A stretch of 64,000 nucleotides of DNA. Source: Pirellulaceae bacterium (GTDB taxonomy: Bacteria > Planctomycetota > Planctomycetia > Pirellulales > Pirellulaceae). Under the pieces are notes generated by a model. That model was given only the letters and a program-made list of their open reading frames with translations. It was not told where the DNA came from and made no database searches. Position 1 is the first letter of the stretch, and the number at the start of each line of letters is the position of its first letter. Made by a program: the position numbers and the translations under genes. Positions 16,480-26,332 of this stretch are shown one piece after another. The DNA lies in NCBI GenBank assembly GCA_019636385.1, contig JAHBXT010000002.1, positions 186,001-250,000 on the forward strand, given 5' to 3'.

Positions 16480-16674
16480 TCGCGCAGATGACGTAACCGC
16501 TTAGGGATTCGTTGGGTGAGACAAGCCGGACGCAGGGCAACCACAAAACTGTGACAAAGTTTGACCAGTTGCACAACCATCAAGCACAACTAACCCAAGG
16601 TTCCGCCGCGCGACGGCCCACCCAGATGCGCACAGTATTCGACCCAAACCGTTAAAAGTTGGACGGCGAATTGT

Positions 16675-17349
16675 ATGGACGATCCACACTGGCTTAACCT
16701 CAAGACAGAAATCGAGCGTAGCGTCAAGCTGGAATCGACAACGATCCAGTTGGGAGAGCGTAGCTTCGAGTGGTATCGTGTAGCCGAGCCGGATCAGCTT
16801 TTAGAAGCGGCTGTCGCCAGTCAGTTACCCGCCGAAGATGTCGATCCGTTTTGGGCAGCTTCATGGCGTGCAGCAAGAGGGCTAGACAGATTCTTGCAAC
16901 GCTTGAATTGCCAAGGGCTGCGAATTCTAGAACTGGGGTGTGGCTCCGGTCAGGCTGGTGTTGCAGCGGCAGCTCGTGGTGTTCAGGTAGTCATGACCGA
17001 TGCAGTACCGTTGGCGCTGCAAGTCGCACGTCTAAACGCCTGGCCTGTGTCCGAACGCATTCGTTTTCAGGTCTTGAAATGGGGCCAACAACGGTTGGCT
17101 AGTGAATCGTTTCCCATTGTGATCGGTTCAGACCTGGTTTACGATCCTGCCCTGTTTCCAAAGCTCGAAGCCTGTGCACGTCAGCACCTGGAGCCGGACG
17201 GCCGACTGTTGCTAAGCGAACCGCATCGGCACACCGGCGATAAGTTTGCCAGTTGGATTGTGGATGCTGGTTGGCGTATAGAACAACACGATGTGCATCT
17301 GGACGACCAACGCGTGCCCATTCGCATCTTCGATTGCTACTTGCCGTAA
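16675..17349 (+). CDS. Class I SAM-dependent methyltransferase (MTF16/METTL21-like)
   Basis: A 224-residue methyltransferase. Motif I is LRILELGCGSGQAGVAAA (about 82-99), the acidic end of strand two is VVMTDAVPLAL, and the post-motif segment IVIGSDLVYDPALFPKLEAC contains the D-x-x-Y pattern typical of the methyltransferase-16 group, which includes protein lysine methyltransferases. The preceding VDPFWAASWRAARGLDRFL is the usual W-rich lead-in of that group. Target not predictable. It follows the acyltransferase gene after a 195-base gap without a clear terminator and may be transcribed alone. It is convergent with the aminotransferase at 17451. Confidence 0.78.
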   Translation: MDDPHWLNLKTEIERSVKLESTTIQLGERSFEWYRVAEPDQLLEAAVASQLPAEDVDPFWAASWRAARGLDRFLQRLNCQGLRILELGCGSGQAGVAAAARGVQVVMTDAVPLALQVARLNAWPVSERIRFQVLKWGQQRLASESFPIVIGSDLVYDPALFPKLEACARQHLEPDGRLLLSEPHRHTGDKFASWIVDAGWRIEQHDVHLDDQRVPIRIFDCYLP

Positions 17350-17359
17350 ACTGGGTTAT

Positions 17360-17382
17360 CAAGGGACCAGCAACTTCCCTTG
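17360..17382. terminator. Hairpin between convergent genes
   Basis: CAAGGGA (17360-17366) and TCCCTTG (17376-17382) form a perfect 7-bp stem with a 9-base loop, 10 bases after the methyltransferase stop and before the convergent aminotransferase stop. No T-run follows on either strand, so intrinsic termination would be weak. Confidence 0.35.
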
Positions 17383-17450
17383 CTATCGCAACTGGCTAAG
17401 AAAGCTTCCGGGTTAAAGTCTGCTAGAGCGTGCACAAGCCAAATCGAAAT

Positions 17451-18626
17451 CTAGGCTGCCAGGCGGTGGCAAGCTGACTGATAGAAGCCTACGATTCCTT
17501 GAACAACAACTACTTGCTCGGCCTGGGTCAGGCCGGGGTAAATCGGCAGATGCAGAATTTCCAGCGATGCCTGGTGTGTGTGTGGCAGGTCGCTCGGCGA
17601 ATATCCCAAGCGACGAAAACACTCTTGCTCGTGCAGTGGGATCGGATAGTAGATTTCACTACCGATCTGCTGTTGTCCCAAGTAGTCTCGGAGGGCGTCG
17701 CGACGACCCTCGCCGATACGTAAGCTGTATTGGTTCCATACGTGATAGGCCGCAGGGTCGTGCAAGGGCAGCTGGACAGCGCCGGAGTCAATTAGTCTGG
17801 TTTCACTAAGCAGCTGGTTGTAAGTGGCAGCAATCCGCTGCCGTTCGTTGGTATAGCTTTCTAAGTGCCGAAACTTGATGGCTAGTGCGGCAGCTTGCAG
17901 GGTATCCAATCGGCTGTTGATACCGATTTCGCGATGATGATAACGCGGTCTCATACCGTGACCAGCCAACAGTCGTAGCCGATCGGCCAATGTATCGCTA
18001 CTGAGCACCATCATGCCACCATCGCCACAGCCTCCGAGATTCTTGGTCGGGTAAAAGCTCAAACAGCCTATTTGGCCCCAACTGCCCACAGGGCGACCAT
18101 GATACGCGGCGCCGATGGCTTGAGCTGCATCTTCGATTACCGGAATATCCCAGTCGCCAGCGATGCCGCAGATTTCGGGCATGGAGGCCGACTGGCCAAA
18201 GAGGTGTACCGGAATGATGGCCCTAGTTCGCGAGTTGATTTTGGTGGCTAGATCGTGCGAGCAGATGTTGTACGTTCGAGGGTCGATATCTGCAAATACG
18301 ATCTTTGCTCCTAGTCTCGCAACTGCGCTGGCTGTGGCAAAGAAGGTGAAGCTTGGTACGACCACCTCATCTCCCGGACCGACATCCAGTGCCATCAGCG
18401 CCAGCAGCAAGGCGTCGCTCCCCGAAGCGCACCCCACCGCATGTCTGACCTGGCTTAATCTGGCCACCATGCCTTCGAATTGGGCCACTTGAGGGCCGTA
18501 CAGGAATTTACCACTATCATACACAGCAGCCATCGCCACCAAGATTTCGTCGCGTACTTGTTGATTGGTCCGGCTGATGTCTAACAGGGGCACCGCTTGA
18601 ATTGTCATGAGTTTGGGTCCATCCAT
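17451..18626 (-). CDS. DegT/DnrJ/EryC1/StrS family sugar aminotransferase
   Basis: A 391-residue PLP enzyme that usually transfers an amino group to a keto-sugar nucleotide for surface polysaccharide or glycan synthesis. Marks are PLLDISRTN at the N-terminus, GCASGSDALLLALMAL (cofactor phosphate site), DEVVVPSFTFFATASAVARL, VIEDAAQAIGAAYHGRPVG (the Asp that pairs with the pyridine N), and SFYPTKNLGGCGDGGMM with the Schiff-base Lys at about 195. The next YHHREIGINSRLDTLQAAAL is typical. The start may be ATG 18626 or ATG 18608; neither has a strong ribosome-binding site. A sugar-nucleotide epimerase gene lies 42 kb away in the window, with no other glycan gene beside this one, so the product sugar is unknown. 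Confidence 0.88.
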   Translation of the reverse strand: MDGPKLMTIQAVPLLDISRTNQQVRDEILVAMAAVYDSGKFLYGPQVAQFEGMVARLSQVRHAVGCASGSDALLLALMALDVGPGDEVVVPSFTFFATASAVARLGAKIVFADIDPRTYNICSHDLATKINSRTRAIIPVHLFGQSASMPEICGIAGDWDIPVIEDAAQAIGAAYHGRPVGSWGQIGCLSFYPTKNLGGCGDGGMMVLSSDTLADRLRLLAGHGMRPRYHHREIGINSRLDTLQAAALAIKFRHLESYTNERQRIAATYNQLLSETRLIDSGAVQLPLHDPAAYHVWNQYSLRIGEGRRDALRDYLGQQQIGSEIYYPIPLHEQECFRRLGYSPSDLPHTHQASLEILHLPIYPGLTQAEQVVVVQGIVGFYQSACHRLAA

Positions 18627-19083
18627 GGCCAGTAAGGTTTGATCGATCAGCCGTGGTTGACGGCCCGCAGGTCAATTCTGAAACCGACGCAGTTCAAATG
18701 CGCAGGGGAGGATATCTTTTCCTAGAAATTGGATCAAGCCAGACTATGCTGGTCCAACATGGAATCCTACGATGCATTAAGCCTTCAAAATAAGGCCCTG
18801 TAGTACGCTATAGCGCATAATTCCCGGGCGACTGCAGGCGAATTCACGGTGAATGCGTGGGCTATCAAGGTGTCCTGAACCTAACCAATTGCCCGTGTTC
18901 ATCCTGGTTTGTTGGATTTGTTGGCTGTACCACGTTCCACCCTAGCCAGGAGCTGGGCAACGGGTAGAGTAGACAGTTTGTCGCAGTTGTTAAGATATTG
19001 GTGACTCGGCTGTTTGGGATGTTTGGCGGGTATTTGCTGCAACTTAGCGGTATTGTGATACTTGGTTGCTTACCCGAGGCAAG
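18627..19083. other. 457-base intergenic region, nothing recognised
   Basis: Separates the divergent aminotransferase and DUF2062 genes. It contains no repeat-family copy, no strong hairpin with a T-run and no recognisable small gene. A frame on the minus strand over 18865-19203 overlaps the DUF2062 start and shows no protein features. Promoters for both flanking genes are expected here but I could not place them. Confidence 0.5.
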
Positions 19084-19701
19084 ATGGCGGTTGCTGGAAA
19101 TTGCATCGCGATGAAGTTCGTTAGTGACAAGCTGATCTCCTATTGGCGTAGAACTAAGCATTTCTGCGTTTGTAAGATTCTTCATGCGGATGACCCGCCG
19201 CACACGCTAGCGCTTGGCATTGCCATTGGGATTTTTGTGGGATTCTTACCACTGATGGGCATACAAATGGCACTGGCCGTTGGTATTGCTTGGCCTTTCC
19301 GAGCCAATAAATTGATTGCTGGATCGCTGGTGTGGATTTCCAACCCGCTGACGATGGTTCCGATTTACTATCCGGGCTATTGGCTAGGCTGCAAACTACT
19401 GAACGAGCCGCTGACTGGCGGTTGGCTGGAGATATTACAATCGGACGAAAGCTCAACCGTCAAATTGCGGAATTTCCTTGAGAATTTGGCTGACTTTGCG
19501 GGTCCACTGATGTTGGGTACGTTCGTGCTCGCATCAGTGGCAGGCGTCATCAGCTACTACGCTTCGCTGGCGATTATCCGCACTTATCGCCTGCGCCGTT
19601 GGGGACAATTGATCCCTCCAGCGGCGACCCCCAGGCATTCAAGTTCAGATGATCCTCCTGATTCTGCCAAGCATTCTCCGGGTTCCGAAACTGCGGCCTA
19701 G
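19084..19701 (+). CDS. DUF2062 domain membrane protein
   Basis: About 205 residues. The DUF2062 core is clear: DPPHTLALGIAIGIFVGFLP, GIQMALAVGIAWPFRANKLI, GSLVWISNPLTMVPIYYPGY and a final membrane segment MLGTFVLASVAGVISYYASL. The family consists of small inner-membrane proteins with three or four helices and no established role; some are fused to glycosyltransferases. The C-terminal ~40 residues are polar and Ser/Pro-rich. Start uncertain: ATG 19084 has GAGG 7 bases upstream, while ATG 19111 (MKFVSDKL) is also possible. Confidence 0.8.
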   Translation: MAVAGNCIAMKFVSDKLISYWRRTKHFCVCKILHADDPPHTLALGIAIGIFVGFLPLMGIQMALAVGIAWPFRANKLIAGSLVWISNPLTMVPIYYPGYWLGCKLLNEPLTGGWLEILQSDESSTVKLRNFLENLADFAGPLMLGTFVLASVAGVISYYASLAIIRTYRLRRWGQLIPPAATPRHSSSDDPPDSAKHSPGSETAA

Positions 19702-20029
19702 CGCATTTTGCCAGCAACTTCCGCCGCAATGAAGGAGCGTTCGACTTTCAGGAAGGGCTTCATTTCTGCTCGTAGCTTCCAGGTCTACGGTCCGGGCAGA
19801 TCGGATCGCAATTTGGCCTGCGCGCAAGGCAGAGCCCTATACAAGTGTCAGAGTGGAGCGACGACAATCGACCGCTGTTTGCTGCGGTCACAACAATGGC
19901 AATAGGATTGCTGGGCGTTAGGTCGCACACCGATTGCCGTGGTTCCCGATGCTGGGGCTTGGGCGTATATTGTGCACTCTTGCTGATCCCGAATGAACGG
20001 CTTCTTGAGTTGTGGGGAATTTCCCAGCG
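19702..20029. other. 328-base upstream region of the transhydrogenase operon
   Basis: Non-coding as far as I can tell. It contains a hairpin GACCGC-tgtttgct-GCGGTC (19870-19889). A -10-like TATATT lies near 19968, but I cannot pair it with a good -35. The transhydrogenase operon promoter is expected here. Confidence 0.45.
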
Positions 20030-21187
20030 ATGAAGATTGCGGTAGTTAAAGAAAGTTTTCCTGGCGAGCGGCGCGTAGCCTTGACGCCTGCTAATGTTCC
20101 GCAGCTTGCTAAAGCTGGCGTGGAAGTCGTTGTACAATCTGGAGCGGGGCAGTCCGCCGGATTTCCCGACGCCCAGTATAGTGACAAGGGAGCCACGATC
20201 GCCGATGGGCTGCAGGCAGCGGTAGCGATGGCAGATATCGTGGCGCAAGTGCGCTCGGCCGGTTACGATCTGGACGGCGGAAGCAAGATACGAGAATTAT
20301 TGCGGCCAGGCCAGATTGTAATTGGCGCGTGCGATCCACTTGGGCAACCCGCTACCATCGCGCAGTGGGCCCAGTCGGGGATGACACTGTTCGCGCTGGA
20401 GCTGATTCCGCGCATTACGCGGGCGCAAAGCATGGACATTCTTTCGTCGCAGGCGACCATTGCGGGATACCGCGCGGTCCTGTTGGCTGCCAGCGAATTG
20501 CCCAAGATATTTCCGATGATGATGACGGCGGCCGGAACGTTAACTGCCGCCAAAGTATTTGTCATTGGAGCCGGTGTGGCCGGTCTGCAGGCCATCGCCT
20601 CGTCGCGCAAGATGGGGGCTGTCGTGCATGCTTACGATGTGCGTCCAGCCTGTCGCGAACAAGTGGAAAGCTTGGGGGCTAAATTCGTTGAGGTGCCTCT
20701 GGATGCCGGTAGCTCTGAAGACAAGGGAGGGTATGCCAAGGCGATGGACGAGGCCTTCTATCAGCGGCAACGCGAGTTGATGGCCAGCGTAGTCGCGCAA
20801 AGTGATGTCGTCATTACCACAGCGGCCATCCCAGGCCGTCCCAGTCCTAGATTGATAACCGCCGACGCGGCCCGGGGAATGGCCCCTGGTAGCGTGATCG
20901 TCGACTTAGCTGCCGAACGCGGCGGCAATTGCGAACTGACTAAGGCTGATCAGCGTGTAGTCGATCAGGGCATAACCATTCTTGGACCTACAAACTTGCC
21001 TGCCGAGGCCCCGTTTCACGCCAGTCAGATGTTCGGAAACAACGTTGTCAAATTCTTGCTCAATATGGTCAAGAAAGGACAAGTGGAATTGAATTTACAA
21101 GATGAAATCATTCGCGACACGATGGTGACGCATCAAGGACAGATTGCCAGTCCTCGCATTGCCCAGTTGTTGGCACCAGCCGGTTGA
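20030..21187 (+). CDS. pntAA: NAD(P) transhydrogenase subunit alpha, part 1 (NAD-binding)
   Basis: The NAD(H)-binding dI component of proton-translocating transhydrogenase, which uses the proton gradient to make NADPH from NADH. It has 385 residues from ATG 20030 (MKIAVVKESFPGERRVALTP, the canonical N-terminus); a GTG six codons upstream is less likely. Other marks are AGYRAVLLAASELPKIFPMM, VFVIGAGVAGLQAIASSRKMG (Rossmann loop), VHAYDVRPACREQVESLGA, and the mobile-loop region MAPGSVIVDLAAERGGNCEL. It opens a three-gene operon with pntAB and pntB, the split-alpha arrangement known from Rhodospirillum and many others. The protein acts at the cytoplasmic face of the membrane. Confidence 0.95.
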   Translation: MKIAVVKESFPGERRVALTPANVPQLAKAGVEVVVQSGAGQSAGFPDAQYSDKGATIADGLQAAVAMADIVAQVRSAGYDLDGGSKIRELLRPGQIVIGACDPLGQPATIAQWAQSGMTLFALELIPRITRAQSMDILSSQATIAGYRAVLLAASELPKIFPMMMTAAGTLTAAKVFVIGAGVAGLQAIASSRKMGAVVHAYDVRPACREQVESLGAKFVEVPLDAGSSEDKGGYAKAMDEAFYQRQRELMASVVAQSDVVITTAAIPGRPSPRLITADAARGMAPGSVIVDLAAERGGNCELTKADQRVVDQGITILGPTNLPAEAPFHASQMFGNNVVKFLLNMVKKGQVELNLQDEIIRDTMVTHQGQIASPRIAQLLAPAG

Positions 21188-21266
21188 CGGTCGCGCCCAT
21201 CAGTCGCAGGTTCATTCACAGCAATCATGAATTTAGACCGAGGCCCTAACCTTGCTAGTGACTACC

Positions 21267-21764
21267 ATGAAGCCCTATTCAAAGTTCGTGAAAGCCCAAT
21301 CAGGGCAGCTTGCCCGTCATAGTCTATTGCTATTGGGGTGCTTGTTTCTGGTCGCAGCATCGCCTTCAGTTGTTGCCAAGGATTCTGCCGCGCCAGCCGC
21401 TGTGGCGGTAGCAGGCCAGGAGGATCAGACAGTCGAAGCCTCGCCGGCCGTGGCGACCTCTCGTCATGAGGCGGGAGTAAGTCGCGGAGCTAAGTTAGTG
21501 GCCAGTTTCACCGTTTTCTTGTTGGCTGTGTTTGTGGGGTTCGAGGTGATAACAAAAGTTCCGCCCACGCTGCATACACCCCTGATGTCGGGCTCCAATG
21601 CAATCAGTGGTATCACCGTGATTGGGGCAATTCTGACAGCGGGTCACGTCGCCGGTGGTTGGGGATCCTTCTTGGGTATGTTAGCGGTCGTGCTGGCAAT
21701 GTTGAATGTCGCGGGCGGCTTTTTAGTCACGCGTCGCATGCTCGTGATGTTCAAGAAACGGTAG
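21267..21764 (+). CDS. pntAB: NAD(P) transhydrogenase subunit alpha, part 2 (membrane)
   Basis: About 165 residues. The last ~95 form the normal PntAB membrane domain, with GAKLVASFTVFLLAVFVGFE, KVPPTLHTPLMSGSNAISGI, and further helices to VTRRMLVMFKKR. Unusually, ~70 residues precede it: a basic start, a hydrophobic stretch HSLLLLGCLFLVAASPSVVA that looks like a signal peptide, and a polar Ala-rich linker. Typical PntAB proteins are ~90-110 residues and have no such leader. ATG 21267 is taken; a TTG five codons earlier is possible. It lies between pntAA and pntB (79 and 60 bases), so a single transcript is likely. It forms part of the proton channel. Confidence 0.9.
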   Translation: MKPYSKFVKAQSGQLARHSLLLLGCLFLVAASPSVVAKDSAAPAAVAVAGQEDQTVEASPAVATSRHEAGVSRGAKLVASFTVFLLAVFVGFEVITKVPPTLHTPLMSGSNAISGITVIGAILTAGHVAGGWGSFLGMLAVVLAMLNVAGGFLVTRRMLVMFKKR

Positions 21765-21824
21765 CTCGCTCCGCTACCAGTGTGCAACATTAGAACACAT
21801 CTCAATTACTGATAACCAAACATC

Positions 21825-23216
21825 ATGTCTCCCTCTGTAACGCTCCTGTTGGCCTATTTAGCTGCATCCTTGTGCTTCATTTTGGGGCTCAAGCAGATGT
21901 CGCATCCACGCTCAGCAGTCCGCGGAATTGTTATCGCCGCCATCGGGATGCTTGTGGCCATTGTGACGACACTGTTGGACCCGCGTATTGACGGATATGC
22001 CTACATCCTTGTGGGCTTGATTGCCGGTGGCGTCGGCGGAGCCTATCTGGCGTTGACCGTAGATATCAAGTCGATGCCGCAATTGGTTGGTTTATTAAAC
22101 GGATTTGGCGGGGCGGCGTCTGCACTCGTCGCCTGGGCGGATCTGATTTTGAACCCCGGCCATCCTACGGATGCACTTGTGGCAGTCGGTCTGTCCGGCC
22201 TGATCGGCAGCGTCACCTTCAGCGGCAGCATGATTGCCTATGCCAAACTGGAAGAATTCAAGCAATTTCGTCAGCCGTTCAGCTTGCCGGCCCAACCGCT
22301 GATCAATGCGGGGTTATTGCTGCTGACACTCTTGTTCGTGACATTGCTGGTAGGCAGTGATGGCGCAGGAGGGCAAGTTAGCTGGTACATCATGACCATG
22401 TTGGTAGCGCTGGTATTGGGGGTGTTCCTGGTATTGCCAATTGGCGGAGCCGATATGCCGGTGGTGATTTCGTTGATGAACTCCTATTCGGGATTGGCTG
22501 GCGCGGCTACCGGATTCGTCATTCAAAATGATGCGTTGATCATTTCGGGCTCACTGGTGGGTGCATCGGGGATCATCTTGACCCAGATCATGTGCAAAGC
22601 CATGAATCGCTCGTTGCCGAATGTGTTGTTTGGTAGCATGGCGGGTAGCGGAAAAGTGGCCAGTGCCGATGAAGTTTACGCCAACGTGCGCAGCACCTCG
22701 CCAGAGGATGTGGCTATGATCTTGGACGGGGCGCAGCGAGTCGTCTTTGTGCCAGGTTACGGCATGGCGGTCGCGCAGGCGCAACACGCTGTTCGCGATT
22801 TGAGCAAGTTGTTGGAAGCTAAAGGCTGTACTGTCGAATATGCAATTCATCCCGTGGCCGGCCGCATGCCGGGTCACATGAACGTGTTGCTGGCAGAAGC
22901 CGATATCAGCTACGACAAACTGAAAGAGATGGACGAGATTAACCCGACGCTCGATACCGTAGACGTTGCCATCGTGATCGGTGCCAACGATGTCGTCAAT
23001 CCGCTGGCCAAGACGGATCCACAAAGTCCCATCGCGGGCATGCCAATTATTGAAGTCGACAAGTGCCGCACGGTGATCGTCGTCAAACGCAGCCTCAGTC
23101 CGGGGTTTGCCGGAATTCCCAATCCGTTGTTTGCGCTACCACAGACGCTGATGCTGTATTCCGACGGGCAGGAAGCGATTTTGAGCATCGTCAAGGAAAT
23201 CAAGGCTAACGGCTGA
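21825..23216 (+). CDS. pntB: NAD(P) transhydrogenase subunit beta
   Basis: A 463-residue protein that carries the remaining membrane helices (about 1-265, eight or nine segments by eye) and the NADP(H)-binding dIII domain. Family marks are GGVGGAYLALTVDIKSMPQL, LNGFGGAASALVAWA, LMNSYSGLAGAATGFVI, and in dIII FVPGYGMAVAQAQHAVRDL, HPVAGRMPGHMNVLLAEADI, VIGANDVVNP and IEVDKCRTVIVVKRSL. All expected nucleotide-site residues appear present. It ends the pntAA-pntAB-pntB operon. A nested inverted repeat downstream (ACTCGC at 23224 with GCGAGT at 23262, enclosing GACGA/TCGTC) may help end the transcript. Confidence 0.95.
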   Translation: MSPSVTLLLAYLAASLCFILGLKQMSHPRSAVRGIVIAAIGMLVAIVTTLLDPRIDGYAYILVGLIAGGVGGAYLALTVDIKSMPQLVGLLNGFGGAASALVAWADLILNPGHPTDALVAVGLSGLIGSVTFSGSMIAYAKLEEFKQFRQPFSLPAQPLINAGLLLLTLLFVTLLVGSDGAGGQVSWYIMTMLVALVLGVFLVLPIGGADMPVVISLMNSYSGLAGAATGFVIQNDALIISGSLVGASGIILTQIMCKAMNRSLPNVLFGSMAGSGKVASADEVYANVRSTSPEDVAMILDGAQRVVFVPGYGMAVAQAQHAVRDLSKLLEAKGCTVEYAIHPVAGRMPGHMNVLLAEADISYDKLKEMDEINPTLDTVDVAIVIGANDVVNPLAKTDPQSPIAGMPIIEVDKCRTVIVVKRSLSPGFAGIPNPLFALPQTLMLYSDGQEAILSIVKEIKANG

Positions 23217-23346
23217 GTAACATACTCGCGCGTAAAGACGACTGGATCGTCCAAGGACCGGGCGAGTTTGACCGAGCGTAGCGGTCGCCCATTGGATTGA
23301 TTAGGCGAGGTGCAGCGCAACAACCATCATCACAACATCAGATGCG

Positions 23347-25299
23347 TTACGCGGTCGGCCCAATGCATTTGCGCTCGCGCAGTAATTCGAGTATCTGACT
23401 AACGCACTCAGCAATTGATAGTTGATCAGTTCGCAGCACCAAGTCAGCTTCTGCGGGAGCCTGATAAACGGTACCGGCTCCCGGCATTCGTGGCATTTCG
23501 CCCTGTGAAGCTTGTTGGTAATGGCCGCGAGGATCACGCTGCTGGCAGACTTCGAGCGGCGCATCCACGTGAACTTCGATAAAACGCTCGCGTCCAATCA
23601 GCTCGGCAACTTTTTCACGAACCGCTGCATCGGGAGCTACCAATGCGGCCAGACACAAGAAGCCATTTTCGTTTAACAGTCGCGCGATGTGTGCGCAGCG
23701 TCGCAAATTCTCGGAGCGATCTTCCGGGGTATAACCCAGATCGCGACTCAGCCCCCGCCGCAGGTCTTCTCCGTCCAAAACGATGGACAACCTGCCTAGG
23801 TCAAACAGAGCCCGCTCGACGCCACGCGCGATGGTGCTCTTGCCACTGCCGCTCAGTCCGGTCAGTAAGATCGTGGCTGGCAACTGGCCCAGCCTAGCTT
23901 GTCGTTCCTGAGATGTCACAGGTCGGATAGCATCGTTGTCCGTTTTTTCGGTGGCCGCTTCAATTTCCCAGGGAGCCAGTGCGTGCTTGTGATCGGCTTC
24001 CCGCGACGAAATCATCCCGGCACCGACCGTGATATTAGAAATCTTGTCGATAATTACGAAGGCACCCGTCGCTCGATTGTGGCGATAGGCGTCATAGTAA
24101 ATCGGCTGGTTGAGTGTGATCGAGCAGCGGCCGATTTCATTGAGTTGTAATTCGGGAGCCGGGGAGCGGTGTAGCGTGTTGACATCTACGCGGTAACGCA
24201 GGGTGTCGATCTGGCCGGCGATGGTTTGCGTGGTGTGTTTGAACAAGTAAGACTTGCCAGCAACCATGGGTTCGGGTGACATCCACACCAGCATGGCTTC
24301 AAACGAATTGCCGACGCGTGGTACATTGCCCGGGCGCACGATCATATCGCCTCGACTGCAGTCGATTTCGGTTTCTAGCGTCAGCGTGACTGATTGGGGC
24401 GTGAAAGCTTCCTCGGGATTGCCATCGTAGGTCACAATATCTTTGACGCGGCTGGTTTGTCGCGACGGCAGCACCATGATCTCTTCGCCGCCGCGAATGA
24501 TGCCCGAAGCAATCGTGCCGCAGAATCCTCGAAAATCCAAATTCGGTCGATTGACATACTGGACGGGGAAGCGAAAGTCTTGGAAATTGCGATCCGAACC
24601 GATGTACACCGTCTCCAGGAAATTCATCAGCGTATTGCCCCGGTACCACGGCATGTGGGGGCTAGCGTCCACCACATTATCGCCGTTGAGAGCCGAGATG
24701 GGAATGAAATGCAAATCGGGTAGGTCCAGGCGAGCTGCAAAGTCGCGGTAGGCTTCGCAGATTTCTTCAAAACGCTGTTGACTAAAGTTCACCAAGTCCA
24801 TTTTGTTAATGGTCACTACGACGTGGCGAATGCCCAACAGTGAGACAATAAAGCTGTGTCGTTTGGTTTGAGTCAGTACGCCGTGACGGGCATCCACCAG
24901 AATAATGGCCAAGTCAGCGGTCGAAGCCCCCGTGGCCATGTTGCGCGTGTACTGCTCGTGCCCCGGCGTATCGGCGATGATGAACTTGCGTTTGGCCGTT
25001 GAGAAATAACGGTAGGCCACATCGATCGTAATGCCCTGCTCTCGTTCGGCTTTCAGTCCGTCGGTGACCAACGCCGGGTCGAACTTACCGCCGGTGGTGC
25101 CATGGACTTTGGATTCACTTTCCAGTTGTGCCAACTGGTCTTCGTACAGCATTTTCGAGTCGAATAGCAAACGCCCGATCAGCGTGCTCTTGCCATCATC
25201 GACGCTGCCACAGGTGATAAACCGCAGCAACTGCTTACGTTCGTGCTGGGCCAAGTAGGCTTCGATATCGGTAGCTATCAGTTCGCTTTGGTGGCTCAT
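23347..25299 (-). CDS. cysNC: Bifunctional sulfate adenylyltransferase large subunit / APS kinase (CysNC)
   Basis: A 650-residue fusion. The N-terminal ~450 residues are the CysN GTPase of ATP sulfurylase, with G1 [17 protein letters not shown]3 [18 protein letters not shown] and G4 [10 protein letters not shown], and EF-Tu-like beta barrels after it. The C-terminal ~180 residues are APS kinase: P-loop [17 protein letters not shown], then [20 protein letters not shown] and [12 protein letters not shown]. The segment that is usually FISPxRxxR reads [15 protein letters not shown], a departure from the textbook APS-binding loop, while the two substrate Arg motifs are kept. Together with CysD it makes APS and then PAPS for sulfate assimilation or sulfation; planctomycetes handle many sulfated glycans. 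It is 79 bases after cysD. Confidence 0.93.
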   Translation of the reverse strand: MSHQSELIATDIEAYLAQHERKQLLRFITCGSVDDGKSTLIGRLLFDSKMLYEDQLAQLESESKVHGTTGGKFDPALVTDGLKAEREQGITIDVAYRYFSTAKRKFIIADTPGHEQYTRNMATGASTADLAIILVDARHGVLTQTKRHSFIVSLLGIRHVVVTINKMDLVNFSQQRFEEICEAYRDFAARLDLPDLHFIPISALNGDNVVDASPHMPWYRGNTLMNFLETVYIGSDRNFQDFRFPVQYVNRPNLDFRGFCGTIASGIIRGGEEIMVLPSRQTSRVKDIVTYDGNPEEAFTPQSVTLTLETEIDCSRGDMIVRPGNVPRVGNSFEAMLVWMSPEPMVAGKSYLFKHTTQTIAGQIDTLRYRVDVNTLHRSPAPELQLNEIGRCSITLNQPIYYDAYRHNRATGAFVIIDKISNITVGAGMISSREADHKHALAPWEIEAATEKTDNDAIRPVTSQERQARLGQLPATILLTGLSGSGKSTIARGVERALFDLGRLSIVLDGEDLRRGLSRDLGYTPEDRSENLRRCAHIARLLNENGFLCLAALVAPDAAVREKVAELIGRERFIEVHVDAPLEVCQQRDPRGHYQQASQGEMPRMPGAGTVYQAPAEADLVLRTDQLSIAECVSQILELLRERKCIGPTA

Positions 25300-25378
25300 C
25301 GTACGTTGTTTGAAAGACTTCGATCAGAGGGTGATGTTTACCGAGCACAGCATGGGCACCAGTTGGGTGCCGACAATT

Positions 25379-26290
25379 CTAAAAATATCCCTGCTTCTTT
25401 TTCTCTTCCATGCCTGCGCCACCGGCATCGCGGTCGATGACGCGGCCTTGGCGTTCGCTGGTCTTGGTGAGCAACATTTCTTGGATGATTTGCGGCAGGG
25501 TGGTGGCCGACGATTCAACGGCACCGGTCAAGGGGTAGCAACCCAAAGTACGAAATCGGACCATGCGCTTTTCGAGCTTCTCGCCCTCGCGGAGTTGCAT
25601 ACGATCATCATCCTTCATGATCCAGGTGCCGCCGCGATTGACGACTTCGCGCTCGGCTGCAAAGTATAGGGGGACCAGCGGAATGTTTTCCAAGTGAATA
25701 TATTGCCACACGTCCAGTTCCGTCCAATTGCTGATCGGAAAGACGCGAATGCTCTCACCGGGGTTGACCCGGCTGTTGTACAGATTCCATAGTTCCGGGC
25801 GCTGGTTTTTGGGGTCCCAGCGGTGGAAACGGTCACGGAACGAGAATACACGCTCTTTAGCGCGAGATTTTTCTTCGTCACGGCGCGCACCGCCGAAGGC
25901 CGCATCAAATTGGTATTTGTTCAGAGCCTGCTTGAGCGAGTCGGTCTTCATGACTTCGGTATGTTTTTCGCTATTTTCAAAGGGGTCGATCCCCAGTTTC
26001 AGCCCTTCGTGGTTGATATGTACCAGCAGGTCCAGTCCCAACTGCTTCCGCACATAATTCTCGCGAAACTCGATCATTTCACGGAATTTGTAAGTCGTGT
26101 CTACATGCAGAAAAGGAAAGGGAGGCTTGGCTGGATAAAAGGCTTTGAGTGCTAAGTGCGTCATGACCGCCGAATCTTTGCCGATGGAATACAGCATTAC
26201 CGGCTTGGCAAACTCGGCGGCAACCTCGCGGATAATGTGGATGCTTTCGGCCTCCAGCAGCTTGAGGTGAGTCAGCGAATAGGATGTCAT
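25379..26290 (-). CDS. cysD: Sulfate adenylyltransferase small subunit
   Basis: A 303-residue PP-loop ATP pyrophosphatase-type subunit that forms APS from ATP and sulfate in partnership with the CysN GTPase. Marks are [20 protein letters not shown], the PP-loop [70 protein letters not shown] and the end segment [19 protein letters not shown]. All are close to the E. coli protein, so function is confident. It lies between rsmG (42 bases upstream) and cysNC (79 bases downstream) on one strand, so the three are probably one transcript. Confidence 0.96.
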   Translation of the reverse strand: MTSYSLTHLKLLEAESIHIIREVAAEFAKPVMLYSIGKDSAVMTHLALKAFYPAKPPFPFLHVDTTYKFREMIEFRENYVRKQLGLDLLVHINHEGLKLGIDPFENSEKHTEVMKTDSLKQALNKYQFDAAFGGARRDEEKSRAKERVFSFRDRFHRWDPKNQRPELWNLYNSRVNPGESIRVFPISNWTELDVWQYIHLENIPLVPLYFAAEREVVNRGGTWIMKDDDRMQLREGEKLEKRMVRFRTLGCYPLTGAVESSATTLPQIIQEMLLTKTSERQGRVIDRDAGGAGMEEKKKQGYF

Positions 26291-26332
26291 GAAACTACGT
26301 CAGTCTGGATTGTTTAGGGTTGGAATCGGAGA

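Noticed and set aside
23270-23286. GACCG-agcgtag-CGGTC after pntB as another repeat copy
   Set aside because: It contains GTAG but the loop and stem layout do not match the family. Counted as an ordinary hairpin.
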